A stretch of DNA of 64,000 nt from Eulemur rufifrons. Taxonomy: Eukaryota > Chordata > Mammalia > Primates > Lemuridae. The notes under the pieces are model-generated. The model was not told the origin of the DNA, made no database searches, and saw nothing but the letters and a program-made list of their open reading frames with translations. Positions 40,591-54,194 of this stretch are shown one piece after another. Numbering within the stretch: position 1 is the first letter of the stretch; each line of letters starts with the position of its first letter. The stretch lies in contig NC_091012.1 of assembly GCF_041146395.1 (NCBI RefSeq), forward strand, positions 17,164,193-17,228,192. Direction: 5' to 3'. The translations under genes and the position numbers were made by a program.

Positions 40591-41205
40591 AATTTAAATT
40601 CAATATAAGTAATAATATTAGTTCAGGCAATTTTTAGTTATTCCTATAATAATCATATTACACTTTTCTACTAAGCCCTCATTTAGTAATTGAATTTCAA
40701 CTCTTCACCCTGCCATATGGTCCCATCACTGTGCAACATACATGGAGCTTTTTTCAAGAGTGCACAGTGTTAGATATCGTTAAGTGAATGAGAAGTCATC
40801 AAATCTTTAAAAAAAATGCAAAGTCTGTCTTATAAATAAAGGCAGAGAAAAAGTTTAGTTCACTTTTATTTTTTTAATTGGTTTAAAGTCAGAAAGAGTA
40901 GGCACAATGGAAAAAGTCAGTGGGTGGGACAGGATTTCAGCAGGTACTCGATCTTTTATGGTAAGGTTTGGGTTGTGACTGCTAGGTATTATTTTCTAGT
41001 CTTTGCTATTCAACTTTTTAAATCCATTAAGTACCCTCTTTCCTTTCCTGTTAAAGACTATAAAATTCTATATTTTGGTATTTGTGCTGACTGAAGAAAA
41101 ATGCAATTCTCTGTCCCTATTTTGTGACTACCTGAAATAATACCTATGAACACTGAATTGTTGGTAGAGTTTTTGCTGTTTAATTTTTTTAAGTCTTCTT
41201 TAATT
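40591..41205. other. Unique intergenic sequence
   Basis: Nothing recognised. Confidence 0.4.
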
Positions 41206-41208
41206 CTT

Positions 41209-41375
41209 TTTTCAGCATATTGTGGGGGTACAAAAGTTTAGGTTATGTATATTGCCCTTGCACCCCCCACCCGGAATCAGAGCTTCAAACGTGTCCTTCC
41301 CCTCCCCGGACAGTGCGCACTGCACACATTATGTGTGCATACACCCATCCCCTCCCCCATCCACATCTTCCTAAA
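41209..41375 (-). mobile_element. L1 3' UTR fragment
   Basis: CAGCATATTGTGGGGGTACA, then the C-rich tract. 5' truncated at about 165 bases. Confidence 0.88.
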
Positions 41376-43015
41376 TTTGTTTATAGTATTTGCATTCTAT
41401 ATCCTTAAGTTTGTTAGTATAGATTGTTGCAATTGTAAGATGACAATGGTAAAGCTTTAGCCATAAAGGGCAATTGTCAAGTTTTAAAGCAGGATGAGGA
41501 GAATATTACCTGTTAGAAGCTATAATTGCTTTGCTCAGAAACTTAATTCTGCCACCCTCTAATCTCAAGAGACAAAGAGATGCTCTTGATATTGAAACGT
41601 TTGCGTAGCTGAAACTACACACACTTGCTGTATGTCTCTTGCTGTGTACTTGTTAGCAGAGAGTTTTTACATGTATCTTTTTCTGATCATCTTGAAATTT
41701 GGGAATGGCCTGGTTGTGGGAAAAAAATCAAGCAAGTAGAAATGGCCATTTTCCTGGAATGAATAATTCCTCTGTCTTCAAGCCAGAGTTTAGAGTAAGG
41801 CTGGACTGATGGGGAAGTGTTTAATATTTCTTTGGCTGGATCTAGCCAATAGACCATAAGTTGCTGATTCACTAAAAGCCACATCTAATTCAAAGTTTTA
41901 AAGGTTTTAGCATTAATATTTTCAGGGACAAACCATGTACACTCATAACAGAAAATCTTAAGGGAAAAATATTGGAGAAATCATCAGGTCAAGTTCTACA
42001 ATCTAGTCTGCATTTTGGTCCAATTCCTCTCTGTTCTGTTTATTCTCATGTATATGTTTTTCATAACAACTAACTTTTGTTATGGTGTAGGGTATGCCAT
42101 ATAGCACCTAAGAGTAGTGACCTTAAAAGATACTTTACACCACTTGGAATGAAAGTATTTAAATGAGTTAGTATTCATTTTTCATGTTGAATTTGTTTCT
42201 TGAGATTATAAAAGTATACATATTAACACAGAGAGTTAATGTGTACATAGTAACTGAATAGGTTAAGAAACACAAAAGAGTTAGATAGAATTAAAACATT
42301 TCTATCTTAAAGGAGAATTCGGCCCTCCAAATAGTAATACTTCTCAAAAATATAAGTCTGGGACTTTTTATTAATAAGGAATAAGTGATTTTGCAGTAGA
42401 AACAACTGAAACAAACGAAAGGGTGTTAGATGGTGTGGATATTTCTTATTGTCGGTTACTGGCAAGTTTTAAATGCTGTGTACTTTTAAATGCAACAAGT
42501 AGATCCCTGCCCTGTCTTTCATGTATTTGTGGGGGCTACTGATAGGAGAATGTGACAACATGTTAAAAACTATCATATTAATAGGAGGAAAGAAGGCTCA
42601 CCTGAATTAGTTTTTTTTTAACGCATTAAAATCATTGGTACTGTGTGGTTTTAAAGAATGCTGCTGTTTCTTCCAACTATTCAGTCACTGATATTTTTTT
42701 GCTAACTTCATTTTTTAAGGAAGAGAGCTGTCTTAACATTGTTTAGGATATTTCATTATTTGACTGTTGAATTCTTTGCAACTAAGTGGATACTTATAAA
42801 GTGTTTTAAATATAGTTTATTTTCTACAGGGCTCAAAAAGTTAGTTCTAACCTCTGATATCATTACAGATAAATTCTCACTAATTTGTGTCTGTAGCAAG
42901 ATTTATCTTCCAAATTGTAACTGATTTTAAATAATAATTTGTCAAACACTTGTTCGCACTAATTTCTCCCAAATTCTGTGCTCAGCAGCTGGAGGTAGAA
43001 GGAGTAAGAGTCCCA
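41376..43015. other. AT-rich unique sequence
   Basis: No repeat or gene recognised over 1.6 kb. Confidence 0.4.
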
Positions 43016-43019
43016 CTTA

Positions 43020-43250
43020 CCATGCAGAAGCTTGGTTTTTTATGAGGGAGCTGTCCTGCAAGCAACTGTTACCATGTAAAAAGTAGTGAAATAAACATAT
43101 GAGTGCACACAAAGGGAAGAGTTTTGTGGTGTGGAGGCTGGCAAAGGTATCCTGGAAGGTAGGTGGGTCCAGTTTGCTGGGAAAGGAGGAAGGAAAAGGC
43201 ATTCCAGCCAGAGAGCAGCAAGAGTGAGGCAGGAAAGTGCCATGACGTAT
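43020..43250 (-). repeat. L2 LINE, diverged
   Basis: Antisense L2 outline, best at 43195-43245 (GCATTCCAGCCAGAGAGCAG, then AAGAGTGAGGCAGGAAAG). Confidence 0.55.
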
Positions 43251-43254
43251 GTCA

Positions 43255-43710
43255 AATAGCTCATAGAATAAAATTAATAAAATTTTGAAATGAGTGGAAG
43301 CTCTTCTCTAAAGTTCTAATTTGAGTAATATAATGGCAATCTTATTTAAACATGAAGTCAAAGTTAAACTAAAAAAGTTGTTTTTGTCCTTCATTCTTTG
43401 GCTATGAGAGTCTTAAAGTAATAATTTTATCTTCCATTAAGATAACAGCCCCAGGGAGACCTACAGTCCCCTCATTTGTTGGTGATTGAGCAACCCTGGC
43501 ACAAAGGGCCTGTGTCTCTAAAACATTTCTTTCATCACACTGTCTCCTGAACTAATACATTTAGTGTGAGCAAATTAGTAAACTTTATGTTAGGCTTTAA
43601 TTTACTGCAATAAATTTCTCTTATCCCAATGTCATTGAAGGCATTACATTTTAGTGTAATAAATAAATACTAAAAATCTCAGTTTTTTATTGCTTAAGAA
43701 AAAAACACTG
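43255..43710. other. AT-rich unique sequence
   Basis: Nothing recognised. Confidence 0.4.
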
Positions 43711-43715
43711 AAATC

Positions 43716-45096
43716 TTTTTTTTATTTCAGCATATTATGGGGGTACAAAAGTTTAGGCTATGTATATTGCCCATGCCCCCCCCACCCCTGAGTCAGAGCT
43801 TCAAGTGTGTCCATTCCCCGGACAGTGCGCATCGCACTCATTATGTAGGTATACACCCATCCCCTCCCCTCACCCCATATCTGCCTGACACCCAATTGGT
43901 GTTATTCCCAAATGTGCACTTAGGTGATTATCAGGGAAAACAATTTTCTGGTGAGTACATGTGGTGCTTATTTTTCCATTCTTGGGATACTTCACTTAGT
44001 AGAATGGGTTCCAACTCTATCCAGGAGAACATAAGAGATTTTATATCACCGTTATTTCTTATAGCTGAGTAATACTCCATGGTATACATGTACCACATTT
44101 TACTAATCCACTCATGTAGTGATGGGCATTTGGGTTGTGCCCACATCTATGTGATTGTGAATTGTGCTGCTATAAACATTTGGGTGAAGGTGTCTTTTTT
44201 ATAGAATGTCTTTTGTTCTTTTGAGTACATGCCCAATAATGCGATTGCTGGATCAAATAGTAGATCTACTTGAATCTGTTTAAGGTATCTCCATATTGCT
44301 TTCCACAGAGATTGCACTAGTTTTCAGTCCCACCAGCAGTGTATGAGTGTTCCTGTCTTTCCGCATTCACGCCAACATTTATTGTTTGGGGACTTTTTGA
44401 TAAAGGCCATTCTCAGTGGAGTTAAGTGATATCTCATTGTGGTTTTGATTTGCATTTCCCTGATGATTAGAGATGTTAAGCATTTTTTCATATGTTTGTT
44501 GGCCATTCTTCAATCTTCTTTTGAAAAAATTGTGTTCATGTCCTTTGCCCACTTTTTGATAGGGCTGTTTGATTTTTTCTTGCTGATTTTCCTGAGTTCT
44601 GAATAGATGCTAGTTATCAGTCCTTTGTCGGATGTGTAGCATGCGAATATTTTTTCCCATTCTGTAGATTGTCTGTTTGCTCTCGTGACTGTCTCTTTGG
44701 CTGTGCAGAAGCTTTTTAATTTAATCAGGTCCCATTTATTTTTGTTGTTGCTGTGATTGCCTTTGGGGTCTTCCTCATAAATTCCTTGCCTAGGCCAATG
44801 TCTATAAGAGTATTTCCCACGTTTTCTTCTAGAATTCCAATAGTTTCACTCCTAAGGTTTAAGTCTGTTATCCACCGTGATTTGATTTTTGTGAGAGGTG
44901 AAAGCTATGGGTCCTGTTTCAGTCTTCTACATATGGCTATCCAGTTTTCCCAGCACCATTTATTGAATAAGGATTCTTTTCCACAAGTATGTTTTTGTCT
45001 GCTTTGTCAAAGCTTAGATGGCTACATGAGGATGGTTTTATATCTGGATTTTCTGTTCTGTTCCACTGGTCTGTGTCCCTGCACTTATGCCTGAAC
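43716..45096 (-). mobile_element. L1, 3' UTR and ORF2 C-terminus
   Basis: Antisense L1 with its 3' end at poly-T 43716-43723. It reads through the ORF2 C-terminus (MWYMYTMEYYSAIRNNGDIK at 44100, [20 protein letters not shown] at 44500) and further ORF2 sequence to about 45096, where it is 5' truncated. Stops and frameshifts are present. Confidence 0.92.
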
Positions 45097-45300
45097 TTTT
45101 ATGTTAAACTTTTAAAATTATTTATAAATGTAACTCAAAATAGATTCTTGCTGGATTTGACTATAGGTATTATATCAAAGGTAGCATTTTATCACCCATT
45201 CTTCAAACATTGTCTGTGGAAGTTAAGAGCGTACAATGGGTTTCCTATAGAGCCACACATAGATACCACACAGGCAGTTTATAAAGTATAAGAAATGTCT

Positions 45301-45668
<368 letters not shown>

Positions 45669-45704
45669 AAGAAATGTCTTAATGCTTCATCACTTGACAT
45701 TTTC

Positions 45705-46320
45705 TTTACTTTTTTATTGATACATAATAATTGTACATATTCATGGAGTACATGTTATATTTTGATACAAGCATATAACATATAATGATCAAATCAGGGT
45801 AATTGGGACATGATTCACCTGAAACATTTATCATTGCTTTCTGTTGCGAACATTTGAAGACTTGTAGCTATTTTGAAATATAATAAATTATTGTTAACTA
45901 TAGTTGCCCTATTGCACTATTGAACACTAGAACTTTTTCCTTATATTTAACAGTATTACCCATTAACCAACACCTCTTCATTACTCCTTCCCGCCACCCT
46001 TACCAAGACCATTCTATTCACTACACCATTCTATTCACTACCTCCATGAGATCAATTATTTTTAGGTCCCATATAGGAGTGTAAAAATGAAATATTTGTC
46101 TTTCTGTGCCTGGCTTATTTCACTTAAAATAATGTCCTCCAGATACATCCGTGTTTCTACAAATGACAAAATTTCCTTCTTTTCATGGCTAAATAACACT
46201 CCATTGTGTACATACACATCTTTCATATCCATTCATCCCTTGATAAACACTTAAGCTGATTCCACATTTTAGCCATTGTGAATAATGCTGCAATAAACAC
46301 CGAAGTGCAAATATCTCTGG
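45705..46320 (-). mobile_element. Older L1 (L1PB/L1MA-like) 3' end
   Basis: TTTTATTGATACATAATAAT, TAATGATCAAATCAGGGTAA, GTCTTTCTGTGCCTGGCTTA and TGTGAATAATGCTGCAATAA match the antisense 3' UTR of older primate L1. Its 3' UTR differs from the younger L1s in the window. Confidence 0.88.
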
Positions 46321-46586
46321 TTACATTTTATGTCTTTGCCTCACCCAACCGAGGTTTAGAGGCATGCCCTTCTGCTCTACAATACTCACCATGTTCATGC
46401 CCATTAGTTGTGAGTTTACCTCCCCTAACCCCCTACTCCCTGGAGAATATTACTACCATTATCACTTGACATTTTAACCAAAGAAAAAACCACACTTTTA
46501 TAGGTTTAACTTACTGTGACATTTTCTTCTGGTTTTTTTTTTTTTTTTTTTTCTTCAGGTATCTCCAGGGCAGCTTATTAGAAAGG

Positions 46587-46683
46587 GTAATCTGAACTTT
46601 TGTACCCTCATAATAAGCTGAAATTAAAAAAATAAATAAATAAATAAATAAAAAATAAAAGTAAATTAAAAAAATAAAAAAAA
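46587..46683 (+). mobile_element. Minimal L1 insertion (about 40 bp of 3' end plus tail)
   Basis: Only GTAATCTGAACTTTTGTACC and the following CTCATAATAAGCTGAAAT remain of L1, followed by a tail of AAAT units. A 7-bp target duplication AGAAAGG lies at 46580-46586 and 46684-46690. Confidence 0.85.
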
Positions 46684-46690
46684 AGAAAGG

Positions 46691-48210
46691 ACAGCTCATG
46701 CTCAATGGTGTTTCCAGAAAACAACGCAGTCAACCAGCCTAACCATAGAACAGTAAAATAGTGAGTACAACTAGGTTCCCAAGGGCAGATGACAGACCCC
46801 CTTATACTAAAAGCATCCCAGCCATCCTCAGTCATTTCAGCCATTTGGCTGTCCTTTTTCAGGGATCAGTTTGAGAAATTGATATCAATTATATATTAAT
46901 TTCAAGGGCCTACATATGAATTTTCAATTTCTGTTTTAATCTTAGACTGCGTAGAGGAAGGGAAAGCCAGTTACCAAATAAGCAATTCCAGAAAAAGTGT
47001 AGCTCTTTATGTGATGCATTTACCTTACGATAATGTTGAGCATAATGAAAAGGAGAGGTGGTATTTATTGGAAGTTTCTGAAGAAAAAATATTTCTTTAT
47101 GAGTTATCAGCCTGAAGTAATGCATACTACTTTGGAAACTGTTCTTGGAAGAAGGAACAGCTTGTCTTACATTGGCAGCCAAATGTATCTGCATTGATAT
47201 ATACCTAATCAAGCATGAGCACCTTTGAGGTGCACAATCACAGATATACTTTGAAAACACCCTAAGATGAACCATTCAAGTTTATTGAAAAGGCATTAAC
47301 AACAAAAATAAGCCCCATTGGGTTGTCCTTTGAACATTATTAACACATTGGATTACAAGTGTTGATATTCAGAACACAGTTTGGAAAATGCTACTTTAGA
47401 ATATCAATGTCCTTATCCCCATTTTTACAGTTAAAAATATAACTAGCTTATAAACTTAATTTTGTTTCTAATGTACTAGTTTTTTGCTAATTTAATTATC
47501 TGTAACTGCTACATTGAATTAAAAATTGCAAGTTTACACTCATAATAATGTCACTTTCCTCTTTCATTTATAACAATAGTCATGATCAAATTGTGTTTCA
47601 GATAAACCGGATCCTGACTCTGCCCAAAGTCGTGGGTTCTGGTACCTTATTAAGCAATCACTAAATGCTTTTGTTCAGACAAGGCCCTAAATCTATGAGT
47701 AAAAAACCACTCTACTTTGGCTAGAGTCCCAGCGTTTTTTGAATTCAGATGATTCTGATGTTTCCATATGTAATACAAAAGTAGTTTCAAAGATTAACCT
47801 TGCTCAAACAAGTACATTTTATGCTTTTTTCCTCCCTAACTTAGTCTAATTTTTAGAAGTCTCCCTTTGGAAGTACAGTAAGTTTTAATTTGCTGTCATT
47901 AAGTTTTAGAAATGATATATGACATATTCACTGTTGGTGAAAGAAAGGTTTCTTGAGAAAATTAATAGGAAAAATTGGCTTTTAGGAAAGATTTTGAAAA
48001 ACGTGTGAGGGGGTAGTATTGCTTGTTCTCAGTGGGAGAGGTGAGACGTTAGAATCACTTATGCAACATTTTTCAAAATACGTATCTGCAAATATGCATC
48101 TTCTCACCTCCACCTTCCCTCCATGTCTAGGCACTCACAAGCCCTTTAGGAAAATGGGGAAGAATGTGAGGCAGAATTACATGCGCAAAACATCCCAGGT
48201 GATTCTGATC
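46691..48210. other. Unique intergenic sequence
   Basis: A 121-codon minus-strand frame at 47275-46910 shows no known domain. An acceptor-like site (TTGTGTTTCAG) ends at 47601. Confidence 0.35.
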
Positions 48211-48215
48211 TCAAC

Positions 48216-48370
48216 CCTAAAGCAATCATTCCCAAGCTTTGCTGGACATTGGCATCACCTGGGAACTTTAAAATAATTCTGATGCCCAAGTCATATCCGA
48301 TGCCAACTAAGTCAGAATGCCTCAAGTTGAAAGTCAGGCTGTTTTTAAAGTTCTTCAGATAATTTCTGTG
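48216..48370 (+). repeat. MER20-like hAT DNA transposon
   Basis: GGACATTGGCATCACCTGGG, then ATTCTGATGCCCAAGTCATA, matches the outline of small hAT-Charlie elements of the MER20 type. Family assignment is by eye. Confidence 0.6.
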
Positions 48371-48424
48371 TGCAGTAAAGGAGGGACAATGCTGCTTACT
48401 TTGCATGTAGGAGGATGCACTGTT

Positions 48425-48545
48425 CCTATCGGTGGGACTTTGGGCAGGTCAGATTTAAGCCTTGGTTTCCTTACCTGTAAAATGAGTTGAGTTAAATGTC
48501 CTGTGAGGTTGGGTGGTCCTTTCCATCTTATAACTTCAAATTCTG
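48425..48545 (+). repeat. MIR SINE
   Basis: GGGACTTTGGGCAGGTCAGA, then GTTTCCTTACCTGTAAAATG. Confidence 0.75.
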
Positions 48546-48549
48546 TGAT

Positions 48550-49780
48550 TTTGAAATCAATTTGGAGACAAAACTGCTGGAAGCATTATATTAATAAAAG
48601 TGTCCATCTTATATGCTAATAATGTTACAGGCTTTTTAAAAAGTGCTAACAGTATATAGACCTACTTTTAACAATCTGATTTGCCTTTCCTCAATTATTT
48701 TGAGCCTCATTTTAGACATTGGGGGCAAATGGAAACATATAACTTACCAAAGAGAACCCTTTGTTTTCTAACACACAACATCTGTGGATAACAGAAATAC
48801 AGTAACAGAGTGAGTTCTCTCTGTTCATTAATATTTCATTTAAAATATTTGGGAAATGGCTACCCTTAATATTATCCTGTGCAGTATTATGCTGCACTGT
48901 TAACACTGCTTGTTTTGGGATAGCTATATCTGTCATTGGTTTTGCACTTATATTTTCGCACTTATATTTACTAACAAATTTTTCAATAATTATTGCAAAA
49001 ACGACATTAAATGTTTTTATTTGGTATAAAGCTCTTTCATTATTTACTTTTAGAGCTAAAATGGAAAACAGGAAGGTAAGTGATAGTGAACTAAATCAAC
49101 TGAAATTCAAGGCCTAACAATTTAAAATAAACAAAATTGCTATATGATTTAAATTTAAGCATGTGTACAAATAGATATAACTTTCACAGGATGAAAGAGT
49201 CTATGAGTAGAAGAGCAAATGACAGGGAAAATAAGTAATAATTAATATATTCCAATAATCAACAGAAACCTGTCTTCTAACAGCATATTGCTTAGCATGT
49301 TGGCTCCCCTATTTTTGCTAAAAGCCAAAGAATTAAAACAAAGGGGAAAGTGCCCACATGGTACTGTTTTAAAATAGAGAATTGTAGAGCCCCTGGGAAT
49401 GTTCCCCCTACCACTTTTTAAAAATTGTCTTCAGACATAACAAATGATAAAATATGTGGTTAAAAATATTTTTTTCCTCCACATTGTGACTTTAGTAATA
49501 CATTACCACATAAATAACAGGTGAAATTTTTAAGCTGTCTTGTTTTTCCAGCTAATTACTTTGCATGATATCAAGTTTAGTAGTAGGTCATAACTATAGA
49601 CATAGGCTGTAGTGTTCTTACTAGAGTACTGAAGCAAACCATTTGCAGCTTTGTTGGTCCTTAAGATTCTTTTATTGCTTAAATTATTGAGGATCACAAA
49701 CAGTAAGTTTTTCATGTCAATTATATTGGTATTTACTGTATTAGAAATTAAAATTGAGAATTAAAAAATATGCTTAATTT
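48550..49780. other. AT-rich unique sequence
   Basis: Nothing supported apart from a donor-like GGAAGGTAAGTGA at 49074. Confidence 0.4.
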
Positions 49781-49784
49781 AGCT

Positions 49785-49965
49785 TTCTGAACCTTGGGAT
49801 CCTTGATATTTTCAGCTAGATAATTCTTTATTGTGGAATGTGTCCTGTGCATTGTAGAATGTTTAGAAGCACCACTAGGAGCCAGCAGTAACTTCCCCCA
49901 GGTTGTGACAACAAAAAATGTCCCCTGGGGGACAAAATCACCCATGACTGACAACCACATTGTTA
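49785..49965 (-). mobile_element. MER5A hAT-Charlie element
   Basis: Antisense MER5A: CTAGATAATTCTTTATTGTG, GTCCTGTGCATTGTAGAATG, GGTTGTGACAACAAAAAATG, then CCCCTGGGGGACAAAATCAC. Confidence 0.88.
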
Positions 49966-49969
49966 ACAT

Positions 49970-52755
49970 AAATAATATTTTTCACAAAAATAACTCTTCT
50001 TCTGCAACAAAAACATTGGTAAAAAGTGTGTTTTATTTACATTTTTTGCAAATCTCTAGTGTCTGGCTAACTAGAAGACAGCTGGATTCTCATATCTGTC
50101 TTTGCAATTTGTTTTGAAGAGACAATAAGATGATGACCTAGCCTCATGCAAATATATAGTTGGGATAAAGGTGTATTTTTAAAGCTTTCAGATGATTGTG
50201 GGTTTTTTTTAATACTACAACAAAACTCCACAAGTCCTAGTTCCTTAGTTGCAATGGAGTTTTGCATATGAATGCATTTGTGACATTAATACTCATTAAT
50301 CTATATTGCACAATAAATGAATATTTTCCTCTCAGTTGGAGGGAAGATTTGCTTTTTTTATTATTGGCACCAATCTTATAAAAACATTACATATTGAAAA
50401 GCAGTCAGGTTCACAGTAGATGGTATAAGTTTTCCTTCTACTGTAATCTTAGTACTATTTTTTGCTTAAAAGTTTGAGTTTTATTATTGGCAACAAATGC
50501 TTGTTATTTTCCTTGAAGTGAAAGTCTCACCTTGTTCATTTCTGAGAATAAAAGTCGGTTGTACTTTCAAACAAAAATGGTGTTCTCTGAAAAAAGTGGC
50601 TTGTCCAGCTCAGAATTTAATCACAAGCACTTTTGCTTAGCACAGCCATGCTGCAGCATGCAGGAGTGCTTTAAGTGCACATTTCACTTATTCCAAATAT
50701 TAAAAAGGTCAAGATTTAATAACACCATTAACTTTTACTAATTCATAAAGGACATTCTTAAATAAAGCAGGCTTTTTTTTTTCTGCAAGGAGGAGTGAAG
50801 AATAGAATGACTAGTGTAACTTGGTACCACTGCCTTGATTCATGCTGAGAAACCAACAGTTTTACCCATGTATACTTTTATACAGTCATTGCAAATGTCA
50901 TTGAATAAGCAGGCAATGTCTTGTCATTCTTATAAGAACAGTTTTGACCTTATGGGCCTCCTGGAAAAGGGTTTAGGGGATCTCCAGAGGTTGGCACACC
51001 ACAATCATAGAATCACTGGTTTAAGTGAGTGCTTTAAAATAATGCTCATGTTAGTTTTATGAACTTTTAAAGTTCATCAAAGACGGTTCTCTTAAAATAA
51101 AAAAAAAAGCATTTAAGTTTTTAACTCAGACTACTTAAAAGAAACAAGAAATCCATGATAAAATGATAATAGAACTAAAGTGAGGAAAAACCTGGGATAT
51201 CTGAATCTCATATTCAGATTCAATAAAGTTCTAAAGACTTTATTGCCCAACACTACTGCTTTGTAAAATGCTCTTGGTGTTCCAGTACAAGGTTAGAGAT
51301 GTGAAACTATATTTGGTTTATTACCATTACCTGTCAGGGAGGGTCAATACTTAAGGGCAACTCTGGCAGGTCACTGTAGAAGACTCCAGACAACAGGATT
51401 GATGTGCTGAGTAAAAAGAGGTCAGGAACCCTCTGGAGGCCAGAAGCCAGGAGGAGAATTTGTAAAGCTGTTTGCTTTGTTGAAGGTTACCCATCTCCCT
51501 CCACTCCCCCTCACTCCCAGCAGATATTTTACTAAGATATTAACAATTCCTGGATTAATTTGTAAGTGAACATTGTTATTTACAGAGATGCAGATAGATA
51601 CTTTTCCATGAGAAGTCACAGCCACTCACAGTATTACTTTTTTGAGGCTATATGTTTCTCTTCTAGAGTTGTGTTTATACCATACTGAAATCAAAATCAT
51701 CATTCTTTAAGTCTTCTTCCCCAACTCATGCGGTACATAATCATCTTATAAAAGGAGTGCTGTAAAAAGGACATGCTAGAGTAAGAACTGACTTGTAGGT
51801 TCCTTTAATTATTGAGCTAAGTGAGTAAATGTACCATCTAAATTCAAGAAAATGTATCTTTTTGAAAGATAAGTTTCAACAGCATCAAACAATATAAATA
51901 TTTATCACTAGTCCTGACATGAATTACGTCTATAAAAAGAATTAGAAAATAATTTATCTATTAAAATTAAGAAAACTAAAAATTCATTTCCTCAGCACAT
52001 AGTAACCACTTTTGTGTGCTCAGTAGACACATGTGCCTAGTGACAATTGTACTGGACAGTGCAGGCTTAGAGCCTGGTGTTTACAGGAAACTAAAAATGT
52101 TTTTTTCAAAGTTTATTGCAGATAAGCATGACATATGATCATATAAGACTTTGAGCCTAAAAATACCTTAAATTTCCATAGGTTCTGTCAGGAGGAAGTA
52201 GAAAGGAACATAAAAATTTTCTGAGCATGCTCAGTGCCAATTTCTTGGGCATGTCTAATGCCAATTTCCAATGAATGGTGATGAGCAATGAACCATTATA
52301 GTATTTAAGTTCTCAGTGTTTATATTTAAAAGCCTAAAAGACATGTCACCCAACGAAAATCATTCTAAGAGATACAAGGGCAGAAATGTGAAAACTGATC
52401 TATTAAGAGTACTTAAATTTTTTTCTTCAATAGATTCTTATATTGCATCTTTTCTTCTTTCTGTGAGGAAATATTCTGGAGGAATATTTCAGAGATGATC
52501 CTGAACCAAACTTATTTACACATATGTTCATATTTTTTCAGTGACACAAAGCTAACAGCTCCAGGTGCATTGATAGGTTTTGTAAGATATTTCTTATTTA
52601 TAAAGCATCTTTAGAAATAAAAGTAGATTCCTGAAATTAACATCTGAATTTTAAGAAAAAAAATCTATCAAAGGAAAGTAAATACATGCGTACGAGTTTA
52701 ATAATCATTATGGTTTAAGATATTGCCATTGTTTTTCTCATCACAAAACAATTGC
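49970..52755. other. Longest repeat-poor stretch of the window
   Basis: About 2.8 kb of AT-rich DNA without a repeat, gene or RNA gene that I can recognise. Confidence 0.45.
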
Positions 52756-52772
52756 TATTAAGTACAGCAAGA

Positions 52773-53155
52773 TAAATGCCACGGAGTATTACTCAGCTAT
52801 AAGAAATAACAGTGATATAGAATCCCTTTTGTTTTCCTAGAGAGAGTTGGAACCCATTCTATTAAGTGAAGTATCCCAAGAATGGAAAAATAATCACCAC
52901 ATGTACTCACCAGCAAGCTGGTTTCCCTGATCATCACCTAAGTGCACATTTGGGAATAACACCAATTGGGTATCCGACAGAGGTGGGGGGTGGGGAGAGG
53001 GGATGGGTGTATGCCTACATGATGAGTGTGATGCGCACTGTCTGGGGAATGGACACACTTGAAGCTCTGACTCAGGGGGATGGGGGGGCAAGGGCAATAT
53101 ATATAACCTGAGCTTTTGTACCCCCATAATAAGCTGAAATAAAAAAAATAAAAAT
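52773..53155 (+). mobile_element. L1 3' end, 5' truncated, with target duplication
   Basis: Sense L1 from GGAGTATTACTCAGCTATAA through the G-rich 3' UTR to CTGAAATAAAAAAAATAAAA. A 10-bp target duplication TACAGCAAGA lies at 52763-52772 and 53156-53165. Low divergence from the 40 kb copy suggests a recent insertion. Confidence 0.95.
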
Positions 53156-53216
53156 TACAGCAAGAGAGATTTCTGGATTCTCCCCCAACAACCCATTGCC
53201 CAAATGAACCTGCAGT

Positions 53217-53243
53217 GCACACACACACACACGCACACACAGC
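53217..53243. repeat. (CA)n microsatellite
   Basis: About 12 CA units with one CG interruption. Confidence 0.9.
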
Positions 53244-53244
53244 A

Positions 53245-54190
53245 TGCTGCGGGGATGGGGAGCAGTAATAAAACCATCTGCTCCATAGGCAGAGACTGAG
53301 TAGAGTGTAGGTATAAACTGAGTCACAGACTATATTCCCCAGGCATTCTGATGTGTGTTGTGACTGAGAACTCCTTCCTTAAAGTGTTTGTTCCTTGGAT
53401 CATGGGTGTTAATCTTTTCCTGATGACTTCTTTTGCCTGCTCAGGAAGTTGCCCAGGAATATGGTACAAGTAGAACTTGGACAAACACTTTGCCAGTTAG
53501 CTTGGTAACTATAGCTGTGTCCTGACAGTTGCATCATTTATGCAGAATTCCTGTGTTAAGTATTCATCATTTGGAATGACAAATCCTATTCAAGTACTTG
53601 GGATTGTTTTTCTCCTCCCCACAGCAAACCTGTAAAGAGAAGTCAAACTGCATGACCCAGAGGGACAGAATACTTAGGTCAGTACCTACTCCTGTAGCAT
53701 CCAGCAAGGGTTTAGGAGAGGAGGCTTCTGCTGTGCACTTGAATAGAAACCCCTCAATGGGCACTGGATCAGACACAGGCCTTTCCATGAAGCTGCAAGC
53801 CATTTGGGGACACTTAGCACCTGCTGGAGAGAAGCATGGGTGGTGCTTCCACATGCGGAGAGATAAGCCATGCAGGAGGGAGAGCTGGGTTGGGAGACGG
53901 GGAAGTTCATTGCAAACAAGGGAAGCTTGATGTGCCTATGAAATAGCAGAGGGGTCCTGTGTAGTCACCATTTAGATATATGGGACTGGAGCAGGAATCT
54001 GAGCTAGCGGTAAGGAATGAAGAGTAAGAGTAGCTGTTCACATGTAGAGAAAGTCTATAGAATAAAAGGACAGAGCATAGATCTGTAAGGACTATCATAA
54101 TTTAAGGACAAGTCCCCAGAGGGGCAGGTAGAATGGGAGGAGGAAAACTAGGAGACATAAGATAAAAGGCGACAAGATAAGAGAGGCTAT
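53245..54190. other. Unique intergenic sequence
   Basis: Frames of 77-110 codons on both strands at 53567-53930 show no recognisable protein. Confidence 0.4.
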
Positions 54191-54194
54191 GGTC

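Noticed and set aside
49050..49082. A microexon (acceptor TTACTTTTAG, donor GGAAGGTAAGTGA) of about 22 bases
   Set aside because: The donor is perfect, but the acceptor tract is weak and nothing around it supports a gene.
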